Assembly (NCBI RefSeq): GCF_026391055.1
Contig: NZ_JAPLET010000030.1
Coordinates: forward strand, 248,001-312,000
DNA from: Spirosoma sp.
GTDB taxonomy: Bacteria; Bacteroidota; Bacteroidia; Cytophagales; Spirosomataceae
Reading direction: 5' to 3'
DNA: 64,000 bases
Shown: positions 8,581-17,567 of the stretch, in pieces
Layout of the letters: every line of letters begins with the position of its first letter
Position numbering within the stretch: the stretch's first letter is position 1
The notes under the pieces: generated by a model
Told to the model about the DNA's origin: nothing
What the model saw: the letters and a program-made list of their open reading frames with translations, nothing else
Databases searched by the model: none
Made by a program: the position numbers and the translations under genes

Positions 8581-9141
8581 ATGCTTGCCATCACCACCGT
8601 TCAGTCAGCCGCCGATGTGCAGGGTATTCTTGACCTGCAACAGGCCAATCTTCGCAAAAACGTACCACTCGACGTGCAGCTCGCTCAAGGCTTTGTAACG
8701 GTTGAGCACGACCCCGGCGTACTGACCCGCATGAACCGGGCGGCACCCAGCATCATTGCTAAAGATGGTGATAAAGTTGTTGGGTATGCCCTAACCATGC
8801 TGCCCGAATTTGGCACCGACATCCCAGAATTACTGCCCCTTTTTGCCCTCATAAACTCGATTACTTACCAGGACAAACCCCTTGGGGAGTATCCGTACTA
8901 CGTCATGGGTCAGGTTTGCGTAGCCAACGGCTACCGAGGTCAGCGGGTGTTCGACCGGATGTACCAGCACCACCAGGAGGTCTATGGCAACCGCTTTCAA
9001 TTGCTGATTACCGACATTTCGGCTAATAATGCCCGCTCCCTAAAAGCACATGCCCGTGTTGGATTCCAATCCATTCATGAGTTCCACGATTCGACCATTG
9101 GCGAAACCTGGGTAGTGGTAGTATGGGATTGGCATAAGTAA
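8581..9141 (+). CDS. GNAT-family N-acetyltransferase
   Basis: This 186-residue protein shows the GNAT acetyl-CoA site: strand MGQVCVANGYRGQRVFDRMY (Q/RxxGxG/A-like NGYRGQ) followed by ITDISANNARSLKAHARVGF, the typical N-acetyltransferase C-terminal motif. No signal peptide is present, so it is cytoplasmic. It lies 7 bp behind the dipeptide epimerase and is probably co-transcribed with it, so its substrate may be an amino acid or peptide; that is inference. Its stop is followed at once by a large inverted repeat. Confidence 0.85.
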   Translation: MLAITTVQSAADVQGILDLQQANLRKNVPLDVQLAQGFVTVEHDPGVLTRMNRAAPSIIAKDGDKVVGYALTMLPEFGTDIPELLPLFALINSITYQDKPLGEYPYYVMGQVCVANGYRGQRVFDRMYQHHQEVYGNRFQLLITDISANNARSLKAHARVGFQSIHEFHDSTIGETWVVVVWDWHK

Positions 9142-9142
9142 C

Positions 9143-9205
9143 GTACCCACGGGCTTCAGCCCGTGTTTCATCTCAACATAAACACGGGCTGAAGCCCGTG
9201 GGTAC
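9143..9205. repeat. Perfect 26-bp inverted repeat with nested palindromes
   Basis: The arm 9143-9168 (GTACCCACGGGCTTCAGCCC plus GTGTTT) is the exact reverse complement of 9180-9205, with an 11-nt spacer. Each arm is itself a near-palindrome (CACGGGCT-TC-AGCCCGTG), so the element can fold as one long hairpin or two small ones. It starts 2 nt after the GNAT stop. It may act as a terminator or be a REP/REPIN-like dispersed repeat. Confidence 0.85.
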
Positions 9206-9230
9206 ATTATAAAAATAACCCGATATACAA

Positions 9231-10510
9231 ATGCGCTTACTCCTACCCCTGCTCCTGCTTACAACTTCGCTCCTTGCGCAGCCGCGCAACGTTTTACCCC
9301 AGTCAAATCGCCCGCTGAGGCCGGTTTCTCGCCCGAACGGCTGAAACGGCTGGACATCTGGTTGCAGGGGTTAATCGACAAAGACATTGCTCCCAATGCC
9401 GTAACGTTTGTGGCACACAAAGGAAAAATCGTCCATTACAAAGCCTTCGGGTATAGCAACCTGGCGAAGAAAACGCCCCTCAAACGCGACGATATTTACC
9501 GGATTGCCTCGCAGTCAAAGGCCATAACGACAGTCACGCTGATGACCTTGTTTGAAGAAGAGAAGTTTTTGCTCGACGACCCCATCTCCAAATACATTCC
9601 AGCCTTTAAGAACCCTAAAGTGCTGGTCAGCTACGATAAAAAAGACCCTGTTGGCGGCAGTTACGATACCCGTCCGGCCAAAGGCGAAATCACGATCCGC
9701 CAGCTGCTGAGCCATAACGCGGGCATTCCCTACGAACACCCTCTCGACCAGCGTCCCGAGTTTAAGGTACCATTCTTTAACTCGACGGCCCCCGATAAGC
9801 TCGAAGATGTGATCAATAAACTGGCGAAGCGCCCCCTGCTGCGCGACCCCGGAACGGACTCTACCGGCGCGGGTTTCACCTACGGCCTCAACATCGACAT
9901 TATCGGGCGACTCATCGAAGTGCTGTCCGGCAAACCGTTCGACGTTGCCATGCGCGAACGGGTGCTGGAACCGCTCGGCATGACCGACACCTATTTCTAC
10001 CTGCCCGACAGCAAAGCCAGCCGACTGGTGGAACTGTACGAAAAACCGAGCATGGACAAGCCGCTGGCCCTCCACCCGAATGAAGCTTACCGAAACTTTG
10101 CTACCTCGGGAGCCAAAACGCTCTTTTTGGGCGGAGCCGGTCTGGTCAGTTCTATCGAAGACTATGCAAAGATTTGTCAAATGCTGCTAAATGGCGGCAC
10201 CTTCAACAACAAGCGCATCATTGGCCGCAAAACCGTCGAGATGATGCTCCGCAACCAGATCGGAGCCGCCGAAGTATGGGATCGAAAGGACAAATTCGGC
10301 CTTGGCTTCCAGCTGATTACCGAGGGTTCTCACTACGGCGATCAGGCCACACCGGGCTCCTACACCTGGGGCGGCATGTACTGTTCCGAATTTACCATCG
10401 ACCCAAAAGAGGAGCTTATTCTCCTGATTTTCACGAACGTACAGCCTTACGCTTATTACGGCGATTTCGTTAAAAAGTTTAGGATAGCTGTTTATCAGGC
10501 GTTGGAGTAA
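9231..10510 (+). CDS. Serine hydrolase (beta-lactamase/S12-like), frameshifted behind its signal peptide
   Basis: The body (track ORF from a TTG at 9362, 382 aa) is an S12 beta-lactamase-like serine hydrolase: SxxK (IASQSKAIT), the YxN motif (YGLN), HNAGIPYEHP and a late WGGMY segment. The true N-terminus lies in another frame: ATG at 9231 encodes MRLLLPLLLLTTSLLAQPRN, a fine signal peptide, but that frame ends at a TGA near 9340. The mature frame continues upstream as SPAEAGFSPERLKRLD. One missing base explains this: adding one A to the AAA at 9305-9307 gives a continuous LAQPRNVLPQSKSPAEAGF. The gene is therefore either a recent pseudogene or carries a sequencing error. The product would be periplasmic, with unknown ester or amide substrate. 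Confidence 0.85.
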
Positions 10511-10561
10511 ACGATAGTACTGACAAGCTTTTACGGACAATCAACTCAAACCAGAAACGCC

Positions 10562-11203
10562 ATGAATTCGCAAAAAACAGCCGTTGTCCTGATTGAATAT
10601 CAGAATGATTTTACGTCGCCGGGGGGCAGCCTGCACGATGCCGTGAAAGGGGTGATGGACTCATCGAACATGCTGAACAATACCCTCGATCTCGTTGCCA
10701 AAGCCCGGGAGGCCGGTGCTGTCATCATCCACTCGCCAATTAGCTTTCAGGAAGGTTATTTTGAGATCACGAAGCATCCGTATGGCATTTTGAAAGGTGT
10801 GGTGGATAGCCAGTCGTTTCGCAAAGGCTCGTGGGGTGTTGAGATCATTGATTCGCTGGCACCGCAATCCGACGATATTGTGCTCGAAGGCAAGCGTGGT
10901 TTAGATGCGTTTGCCAGTACTAACCTCGACTTCATTCTCCGCAGTAAAGGCATAGAAACCATTGCATTGGGTGGCTTCCTGACCAACTGCTGCGTCGAAT
11001 CGACCATGCGGTCGGGTTATGAGAAAGGGTTTGAAGTTATTACCCTAACCGACTGTACGGCCACCCTCAGTGAAGAAGAACAGGCCTTTGCCTGCGCTAA
11101 AAACTTCCCGATGTTTTCCAAACCCATGACGCACACGCAGTTTCTGGACGAACTAACGGGCGAGACCGTTCAGAAAGTCGAAACGCGGGGTTATTCGGCT
11201 TAA
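10562..11203 (+). CDS. Isochorismatase-like cysteine hydrolase
   Basis: This 213-residue protein has the isochorismatase/nicotinamidase fold. The triad is readable as Asp16 (IEYQNDF), Lys111 (LEGKRGLDAF) and Cys144 (LTNCCVESTMRSGYEKGFEV). Family members hydrolyse amides or vinyl ethers such as nicotinamide, N-carbamoyl compounds and isochorismate; nothing in the sequence fixes the substrate. No signal peptide is present. It follows the serine hydrolase by about 50 bp and ends before a strong terminator. Confidence 0.9.
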   Translation: MNSQKTAVVLIEYQNDFTSPGGSLHDAVKGVMDSSNMLNNTLDLVAKAREAGAVIIHSPISFQEGYFEITKHPYGILKGVVDSQSFRKGSWGVEIIDSLAPQSDDIVLEGKRGLDAFASTNLDFILRSKGIETIALGGFLTNCCVESTMRSGYEKGFEVITLTDCTATLSEEEQAFACAKNFPMFSKPMTHTQFLDELTGETVQKVETRGYSA

Positions 11204-11227
11204 GATTCATCCATTCTGTTTCCCCTA

Positions 11228-11262
11228 AACCTATAAGGTATCTGAGACCTTATAGGTTTTTT
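11228..11262 (+). terminator. Rho-independent terminator
   Basis: The perfect 12-bp stem AACCTATAAGGT/ACCTTATAGGTT with a 7-nt loop is followed by TTTT. It lies 25 bp after the isochorismatase-like gene. Confidence 0.88.
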
Positions 11263-11286
11263 CATATGTCATGGACTCATTTTTTC

Positions 11287-11294
11287 TATTTTTG
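11287..11294 (+). promoter_or_regulatory. Putative -7 box TATTTTTG
   Basis: TATTTTTG matches TAnnTTTG and lies 20 bp before the ATG at 11314. It falls inside the N-terminal extension proposed by the ORF track, which favours the later start. No matching TTTG -33 box was seen. Confidence 0.45.
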
Positions 11295-11313
11295 TATTGA
11301 ATTATTCCAACCT

Positions 11314-12345
11314 ATGGTCAAAAAAATTGCTCTTGTCTTTGTAGGGGTTTTGCTGGCGTTAGTTGTCTGGCAATGGGAGTTGGTTAGCTATGGATGGATG
11401 CAGGCGAAAGGACAGGTGCGACTTTTATGGAATACAAAACCTGTAGCCGACGTACTGGCCGATCCGGCCTACCCAGATTCGACAAAGCAAAAAATAGAAC
11501 TAATCCGGGAAATCAAGCGTTTTGCCATCGACTCGCTCGGGTTGGATAAGTCCGGTAGCTACGAATCGTTTTATGACCAGCAGGGCAAGCCGATTTTATG
11601 GGTAGTTACAGCCGCACAACCGTACCAACTCGTTGCAAAGCAGTGGCATTTCCCTATAATCGGCACGTTTTCATACAAAGGTTTTTTTGAAAAAGACCGG
11701 GCCGACACGACCAAAGCGGAGTTGCAACGGGACGGTCTGGATACGCGTATCGGGGAAGTATCGGCCTGGTCGACATTAGGATTTTTAAACGATCCGATTC
11801 TATCCAGCTTTCTGGATAGACCGGTCGGAAGCTTGGCCGAGTTGATTATTCATGAACTGACGCATGGTACATTATTTATCAAAAACAGCCTTGAATACAA
11901 TGAAAATCTGGCTGATTTTGTAGGCGAATACGGTGCATTACGCTTTATGGCTCAGAAATACGGCAGAAATTCCGTGCCCTATCGTGACTATCTGGCCACA
12001 AAAGTGTTTTATGAAAAGTACGATGAGCATATATTGCATGGCACCCGAGTACTCGACAGTTTGTACAAGACGTTTAAACCAACCACGCCTACGATGATCA
12101 AAGATTCGTTGAAGTGGCAGACCATCCGGCAAATCGTTGTTTCGTCGGATACCATTAACACCGGCGAACGTTCAATAAAAAAGCGGGCTGCCGGAAAACT
12201 AAACTTACCGAATAATGCGTATTTCATTGGTTATCTGACCTATCGAAAACAGCAGAATCGGTTTCGGCAGGAATTTGAAAATCGGTTTGGAGGGGATTTC
12301 AACCGGTACCTGACTTACCTGAAACAAACCTATCCATCCTTATAA
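11314..12345 (+). CDS. Predicted zinc aminopeptidase (PF10023-like)
   Basis: I chose the ATG at 11314 (MVKKIALVFVGVLLALVVW) over the track start at 11266, because it begins a normal N-terminal membrane anchor and a -7 box lies just upstream. The 343-residue product contains the HELTH zinc motif (about His180-His184) and the downstream segment EYNENLADFVGEYGALRFM with the third-ligand glutamate. This pattern fits the 'predicted aminopeptidase' family. It is probably anchored in the inner membrane facing the periplasm. The DUF3108 gene follows after 30 bp, probably in the same transcript. Confidence 0.85.
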   Translation: MVKKIALVFVGVLLALVVWQWELVSYGWMQAKGQVRLLWNTKPVADVLADPAYPDSTKQKIELIREIKRFAIDSLGLDKSGSYESFYDQQGKPILWVVTAAQPYQLVAKQWHFPIIGTFSYKGFFEKDRADTTKAELQRDGLDTRIGEVSAWSTLGFLNDPILSSFLDRPVGSLAELIIHELTHGTLFIKNSLEYNENLADFVGEYGALRFMAQKYGRNSVPYRDYLATKVFYEKYDEHILHGTRVLDSLYKTFKPTTPTMIKDSLKWQTIRQIVVSSDTINTGERSIKKRAAGKLNLPNNAYFIGYLTYRKQQNRFRQEFENRFGGDFNRYLTYLKQTYPSL

Positions 12346-12375
12346 ACGAAGCCCGGTGGCCGGGCGGTTGTTCGT

Positions 12376-13167
12376 ATGAAGAAGTTATTGATTAGCTTGG
12401 GTATCCTATCTGCACTGAGCACTGGCTTTGTGGCGATGAATACCTATCGACGCGTTCATAATACCAGTTTTGGTCCGGGCGAGCACCTGGAATATCGGGT
12501 ACACTATGGGTTTATCAACGCAGCCGAAGCTGTTGTCGATGTAAGTCCTACGCTCTATAAAGTCAATGAGCGTCCCTGTTATCGGGTCAACGTCGACGCC
12601 CGGACGCTGGGTGCTTTCGACCTCGTTACGCGCATCCGGGATACCTGGCGGTCGTACATCGACACCTCGGCTATTCTGCCGCAGAAATTTTATACCAACC
12701 TTCAGGAAAACAGCTACCGTAAGGAAGAGAACATTACGTTCAACCACGAAGCGAATACGGTGAAAGCTGAAGAGCGCACCGAGAAGGACGTTTTTAAAGT
12801 CCCGGATAATGTGCATGACCTGATTAGCGGTTACTACTTCCTGCGCACCATTGATTTCAGTAAATTAAGCAGCGGGCAGGTAATCGAAGTCCCGGCTTTT
12901 TACGACGATACTGTCTATAACATGAAGGTGCGCTACCGCGGTAAAGATGTTGTGAAGACAAAGCAGGGCAAGATCAATGTCATTAAGCTGAATCCGGTTC
13001 TGCCGCAGAATAAACTCATCAAGGAAGAAGAATCCATCCGAATTTTCGTTTCCGACGATGCGAATAAAGTACCCATCAAGGTAGAAGTCGACTTTTTTGT
13101 CGGCTCCATGGAAATGGACCTCAAACGCGATGGGGGGCTGAAACAGCCGCTGCGCTATTATAAGTAG
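12376..13167 (+). CDS. DUF3108-domain protein, exported
   Basis: This 263-residue protein has an N-terminal hydrophobic export segment (LLISLGILSALSTGFVAM) and then a DUF3108-like beta-rich domain starting FGPGEHLEYRVHYGFINAAEAVV and running through YYFLRTIDFSKLSSGQVIEVP. Family members are periplasmic or outer-membrane-associated proteins of unknown function. It is downstream of the aminopeptidase-like gene and is followed by a terminator hairpin. Confidence 0.82.
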   Translation: MKKLLISLGILSALSTGFVAMNTYRRVHNTSFGPGEHLEYRVHYGFINAAEAVVDVSPTLYKVNERPCYRVNVDARTLGAFDLVTRIRDTWRSYIDTSAILPQKFYTNLQENSYRKEENITFNHEANTVKAEERTEKDVFKVPDNVHDLISGYYFLRTIDFSKLSSGQVIEVPAFYDDTVYNMKVRYRGKDVVKTKQGKINVIKLNPVLPQNKLIKEEESIRIFVSDDANKVPIKVEVDFFVGSMEMDLKRDGGLKQPLRYYK

Positions 13168-13192
13168 ACGAATCAATACGCCTACATAAGGA

Positions 13193-13227
13193 GATGGGGG
13201 CTGCAGCTTTAACCTGTAGCCCCCATC
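13193..13227 (+). terminator. Terminator hairpin (GATGGGGGCT...AGCCCCCATC)
   Basis: A 14-bp stem with a single G-U pair and a 7-nt loop lies 25 bp after the DUF3108 gene. The T-tract is short (TTCGT). It may serve both strands, since the pseudogene ends close by on the minus strand. Confidence 0.75.
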
Positions 13228-13290
13228 TTCGTAATGAATCTGACAAAAAACGTCTTTTATCGTGTTATCAGCACTTTAACAGACTTACTC

Positions 13291-14727
13291 TTAAGCGCGG
13301 TGTATTGGAAGCAGCATGCCCTCCACCCTAGACTGATTACCGGCATAAAATTGACCATTCAGGGTAACGAGACCGGGGGCGGCAGGTGCCGACAGCACAC
13401 TAATGCTTTGCGTAGACGTACCGGAACAGCCCTGGTTGGTAACTGAATACATAATCGTATACGGTCCACCCGCCTGAACACGACCGGGCTAGAACATACT
13501 TTTCTCTATACCAACCCCCGCGAAGATGCCACCCAGTGTACTGGCAGTGAGATTAACGGGAGTAGACTCCTGACATAGGCTGGCGGGTAGGCCGGTAAAC
13601 GAAGCATTAGGAAGGCTGTTTATGGTAATGGCCAGGCTCGCGCTACTGGTCGCCCCCGTCGCATCGGTAACTACTACGTTTACCGAAATCACCTGAGCCA
13701 TGTTCGCCCGAAGTTGAATGGTATTATCAACAGCATTACTTAGAATAGCGTCACCAGTGGAATACTACGAATAGGTGTAAGGCGCTGTGCCTCCGCTGGC
13801 CTGTGCTACAGGCTGCGTCTGGCAACCAGCGCATAGACTCAATGTTGTGGCAGTTAATGAACTTACAAGCAAAGTAGCCCCGGCCTGCACGCTGGACTGA
13901 CTCACTGGCTGCTGGGTGAGGGCAATTGGTGTTGCACTGGTCTGCTGCGATTCGTAGGCACCAGCATCAATCGTGCCACCGGCAGGAAACAGGCGGGAAT
14001 TACCCGCCAGATCGGTAGCCGGACCATTTGCACTGGTGTACGCTGAGTTCAGCCCTGTATTGACCGCTGGTGAACAAGGAGACAGTTGCAGACTCCCCTC
14101 ACGGACGAAGGGAGCAATAGTGATAAATTGGTTGGCACTGCCGCTGGTCAGCACAACACCTGCTTCCAGAACACTAATTGTTGACACAGTATGCCCCTGG
14201 CCACCACTAGTTACGCCAGATGGCGGGCTGTACGTTTCGTTAACGACAGCATTCGTGCCACCGTTGTTCCAAAGGATACAATTGGTTAGGTTAAGCTGGC
14301 TTATGACAAGAACAAACCGGGTGAAAAGTGGCGTTGCAGTATTCAGAAATGCGCCCCCACGGGGGTGGTAGTGTCGCTCAGCGTACGGTTGATCAAGGTA
14401 GACAGGGTCTGGAGAGACGTTGTTCCCCGGGCATCGTTGTACATGCCCCTCCGGCTCGTAGCCGTATTCCCGACAAAAGCGATCACTCGTCATTGTAGGT
14501 TTATACAGGCCTCCGGCCAGTCGAAATACGGTACCCGCCGATGCGCTGGCCAATTGAGCCTGTAAGGCTGAACCCGGTAACGCATTGGCCCAGTCGGCAC
14601 CGGTTTGCGGCCCTGCTCCGGCGGGGGTGACGTAAACAGTTTGCCCCCATAGATACACCGGAGTTAGTAGCCATAGACAAGTAACCGGCAGACGGCATAA
14701 AAGTGCCTTGTTGAGTAAAGTAGGCAT
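13291..14727 (-). pseudogene. Decayed beta-helix/choice-of-anchor-type surface protein
   Basis: One 479-codon frame from ATG 14727 (MPTLLNKALLC, signal peptide ending LWGQ) to TAA 13291 is interrupted by two amber codons, at 13765-13767 and 13489-13491. Translation across them still reads as protein (PYTYS*YSTGDAIL; GGPYTIMYSVTNQGCSGTS). The start VYVTPAGAGPQTGADWANAL and the NCILWNNGGTNAVVNETY and NGPATDLAGNSRLFPAGGTID blocks are typical of secreted right-handed beta-helix proteins, followed by Ig-like repeats. Around 14345-14500 the meaningful reading jumps to another frame (GMYNDARGTTS), and a middle part seems deleted. The C-terminus stops abruptly without a sorting domain. The tracks at 13489 and 13765 are its fragments. 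Confidence 0.85.
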
Positions 14728-14951
14728 CTTCACCACAAAATAAAAGTAAGAGGATAAGAAAGTTGAACTACAGTAAAATATGATTATTTCATTATAGTAG
14801 TTACTTAAAGCCACATTACACTATTTATAGTACAGAGACTATAGGATAATATTATAGTCGACTCAACACCTATTTCATTCATTTATCTGTAACTACCGCT
14901 ACCTCATGTTCGCGTCATTTCCTACATTCGTCGTTCAGTAAAAAAAACGTT

Positions 14952-15512
14952 ATGAAAAAATCATTCTTTCTACTGTTCTTTCTGGTCATAACAACCAATG
15001 TGATTGGGCAATCCTTCTTTACCCCACAAAAGCGAACATCGGGTTACGTCAATATCAGTGAATTTGGGTACGCGCCCAGCATCGACGGGCGTGCCGGGGC
15101 CATAACCGTTTCAACGGTCAACGGCTACAAACCAAACGATCACTTCTCGGCAGGCCTGGGCGTTTCTTATGTACGCTTCAGTACGGGCTCTACCAATATC
15201 GTCAACTTCATGCCGATCTTCGCTGACGTACGGGCTTATATCGGTGGGCGAACGGCCTTGATGCTGGTAGGCGATATTGGTTACGGTCTACTGCTCGATA
15301 ACGTCAAAACGACCTACACCAGCAGCAAGGGAGATCTATACATTAACCCGGCCATTGGCATTCGCACTTACGTGTCCGAAAAATCGGCGCTTGTGCTGAG
15401 TGTTGGTTATTTGTCACAGTATGTACTTAATCGGGCCGACTACAATGGGGACCGGTACAACAGCTCCGAACATTCTGACAATGTAAGTGTCAAGCTCGGT
15501 TTTCTTTTCTAA
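14952..15512 (+). CDS. Small outer-membrane beta-barrel-like protein
   Basis: This 186-residue protein has a Sec signal peptide (MKKSFFLLFFLVITTNVIGQ). The rest is rich in alternating aromatic and small residues (GYVNISEFGYAPS, AGLGVSYVRFSTGS, ALVLSVGYLSQYVLN) and ends in Phe (VKLGFLF), the pattern of a small 8-stranded outer-membrane barrel. No family was recognised with certainty. It stands alone between the pseudogene and the TraB-like gene. Confidence 0.75.
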   Translation: MKKSFFLLFFLVITTNVIGQSFFTPQKRTSGYVNISEFGYAPSIDGRAGAITVSTVNGYKPNDHFSAGLGVSYVRFSTGSTNIVNFMPIFADVRAYIGGRTALMLVGDIGYGLLLDNVKTTYTSSKGDLYINPAIGIRTYVSEKSALVLSVGYLSQYVLNRADYNGDRYNSSEHSDNVSVKLGFLF

Positions 15513-15607
15513 CGCTCTCCCCTGTTCAAACAGTCATTGACAAACAACCATCGCCCTGATGCCTGACCAGTGCGCTATTGCCCTCTGCTCAGGTTTAATT
15601 CACCCAT

Positions 15608-16474
15608 ATGATTTATTTATACCGCCAGTTTATTGGCCTTTGCCTGGTTGGCCTACTGGCTATTGATGCCAGTGCCCAAAACCAACCTTCCGTTCAGATT
15701 ATGCTCGCAGGCTTCGACCACCTGAACCAACTCTATAACCAACAGCCCCAGTCGGATGTGTATAGTCCTAAAAAACAGGCAGAAATCAACCAACTCAATA
15801 CCTGCTTTCAGGCCTACGCCCCCGATATGATTATGGTTGAAGTCGACCCCATCGAACAACCTCGAATCGACAGTTTATTCGCCCTTTATTCAGCGGGGAA
15901 GTTGACCCTGGATGACTTGCCTTACGGACGTAGTGAGACCTACCAAATTGGGTTTGCCCTGGCAAAACGCTTAAAGCATAAGCGTGTCTATTGCGTTGAT
16001 CATTACGAAGCCACATCGCAGTCACTACTGACCGACGGAACCAACATTGATGTGTATCAACGAGCGCTGCAACAGTTGCAGGGACTTGCCCGTCCGTTAA
16101 AAAAACAGGTTCAGCAAGACAGTTTATCGGTATACGAATACATACGCAGGCTCAATCAGCCGGAAATGATCGCGCTTACGCATCGCCTGTTTTATAACTT
16201 ACCGGCTCTAGTGGTAAACGGCGAGTTTTCCAAAACGGCCACGAACACCCTGGATGTGAGCAAAATTGACAAACGGTACATCGGTGCCGAATTTATCAGT
16301 CTGTTTTACAATCGAAACCTGAAAATTTACAGCAATGCCCTGATAAGCCAGCGTCAGTATCAGGGCAAGAAACTGCTGTTACTCTTTGGGCAGACTCATG
16401 TTGGTGTATTACAAGAACTCGTCAAGGCAAATCCGGACTACAAGCTGGTGTCTCCCCTCACCTATTGCAGGTAA
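15608..16474 (+). CDS. TraB/DUF5694-like exported protein
   Basis: This 288-residue protein has a signal peptide (FIGLCLVGLLAIDASAQ). The core resembles DUF5694/TraB-fold proteins: an N-terminal MLAGFDHLNQLYN block, APDMIMVEVDP, a central KRVYCVDHYEATS stretch and a C-terminal LLLFGQTHVGVLQELV. In the TraB/TiKi fold such Glu/His-rich strands can bind metal, but activity in this family is unknown. It is convergent with the GNAT-fold gene, with only 26 bp between stops. Confidence 0.7.
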   Translation: MIYLYRQFIGLCLVGLLAIDASAQNQPSVQIMLAGFDHLNQLYNQQPQSDVYSPKKQAEINQLNTCFQAYAPDMIMVEVDPIEQPRIDSLFALYSAGKLTLDDLPYGRSETYQIGFALAKRLKHKRVYCVDHYEATSQSLLTDGTNIDVYQRALQQLQGLARPLKKQVQQDSLSVYEYIRRLNQPEMIALTHRLFYNLPALVVNGEFSKTATNTLDVSKIDKRYIGAEFISLFYNRNLKIYSNALISQRQYQGKKLLLLFGQTHVGVLQELVKANPDYKLVSPLTYCR

Positions 16475-16500
16475 ACGGTTTTTCGGTTGGTCTGACGTTA

Positions 16501-17502
16501 TCATCGTAGCTTTCTAAAGTAGCTCCAGCCAGTGCGTAACCAGTTTTCAATTGTACTCAGTCGATTCCAGCGCAGCGCCCAGAATGGTTCTTCAATCGCC
16601 CCGAAACTCTGATAAAAGCTACGAATTGAAGGCTTTTCGGGGCTCTCGAAGTCAAAGACTACCGGCTGGCCCGCTTTTTCCTGAATCAACTGGTCGATAA
16701 GCATCGTGCGGGCATTCGCTTTTCGACCTAATGGAGAGGCCGCGTTGAACAGATACGTAATACGGGTCTCCTCGCAGACAAACAAAGCACCTGCTTCAAT
16801 TTGGCCATCATAAACGGCGTATCGCAGCACAGATAAACCACGTTTATGCAGCGACTGAGCCAGCATCCTTAACAGTTCATAGGCCCAGTCGGCAACGCCC
16901 CCATCAATGGTATCGGCATGGTTTTCCCGGAATAATATCAGCAACGGACCAATATCTGCTGACTCAATGAAAGCCCAGCGAGCGTTAACCCCAAATTCAT
17001 GGCAAGCACGGCGCAGGTTCTGTTTACGGTCGCGTGTGTAAGCAGCGTAAACACGATCGTAACCGACCGACAGGTCGATGGTATGGGTAGTCCGTGAATG
17101 ACAGGCGACGGAAGAAAGATCGATGCCGGGTTGTTGCTGTATACAAAACAGCGAACCATACCGATACTGCTCGAGCAGTTGTTCAAAGAATGGGGCCGTA
17201 TTCAGCCATACGCCAGCGCTAAAGATGGACAGGAAGGGGCAGAAAAACGGCTGGTGTACAACCCACCGGTACGCAATCCCGGCAACCCGTTTCCGACGTA
17301 ATGGAACCGGCATCACCGCCTGGTACGCTCCAGACTTATCTACCTTCACGATGCCCATCCACTGCCACTCGGGTGCGGGCAGTATGGCATCCAAATACCA
17401 TGAATAGCCGTATACCCTTACCTGACGGGAGCTTGCTACACAGGTATCCCAGGCATCGGTATTAAGTTCAGAGCGGGTGATAGTTTTCAGCATGATAAAC
17501 AT
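16501..17502 (-). CDS. GNAT/FemAB-like acyltransferase-fold protein
   Basis: This 333-residue protein has no signal peptide. It resembles Bacteroidota proteins with a duplicated GNAT fold (FemAB/CelD-like): an N-terminal VYGYSWYLDAILPAPEWQW segment, an Arg/Lys-rich linker (YTRDRKQNLRRACHEFG) and a C-terminal GNAT-like part (GALFVCEETRITYLFNAASPLG, FDFESPEKPSIRSFYQSFGA). It is downstream of dnaA on the same strand, 65 bp away. The substrate is unknown. Confidence 0.7.
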   Translation of the reverse strand: MFIMLKTITRSELNTDAWDTCVASSRQVRVYGYSWYLDAILPAPEWQWMGIVKVDKSGAYQAVMPVPLRRKRVAGIAYRWVVHQPFFCPFLSIFSAGVWLNTAPFFEQLLEQYRYGSLFCIQQQPGIDLSSVACHSRTTHTIDLSVGYDRVYAAYTRDRKQNLRRACHEFGVNARWAFIESADIGPLLILFRENHADTIDGGVADWAYELLRMLAQSLHKRGLSVLRYAVYDGQIEAGALFVCEETRITYLFNAASPLGRKANARTMLIDQLIQEKAGQPVVFDFESPEKPSIRSFYQSFGAIEEPFWALRWNRLSTIENWLRTGWSYFRKLR

Positions 17503-17567
17503 GCTGACGAATAAACCGGGGTAAAGTCTCTTTCCGAGAGTATCCCGATTCAGTTGGCCGGTTCCAT

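Noticed and set aside
9515-10180. 221-aa minus-strand ORF within the serine hydrolase
   Set aside because: It is antisense to the motif-bearing hydrolase frame and has no recognisable features.
13234-13446. 70-aa plus-strand ORF near the pseudogene
   Set aside because: It mostly overlaps the decayed beta-helix gene on the other strand and has no family features or start signals.
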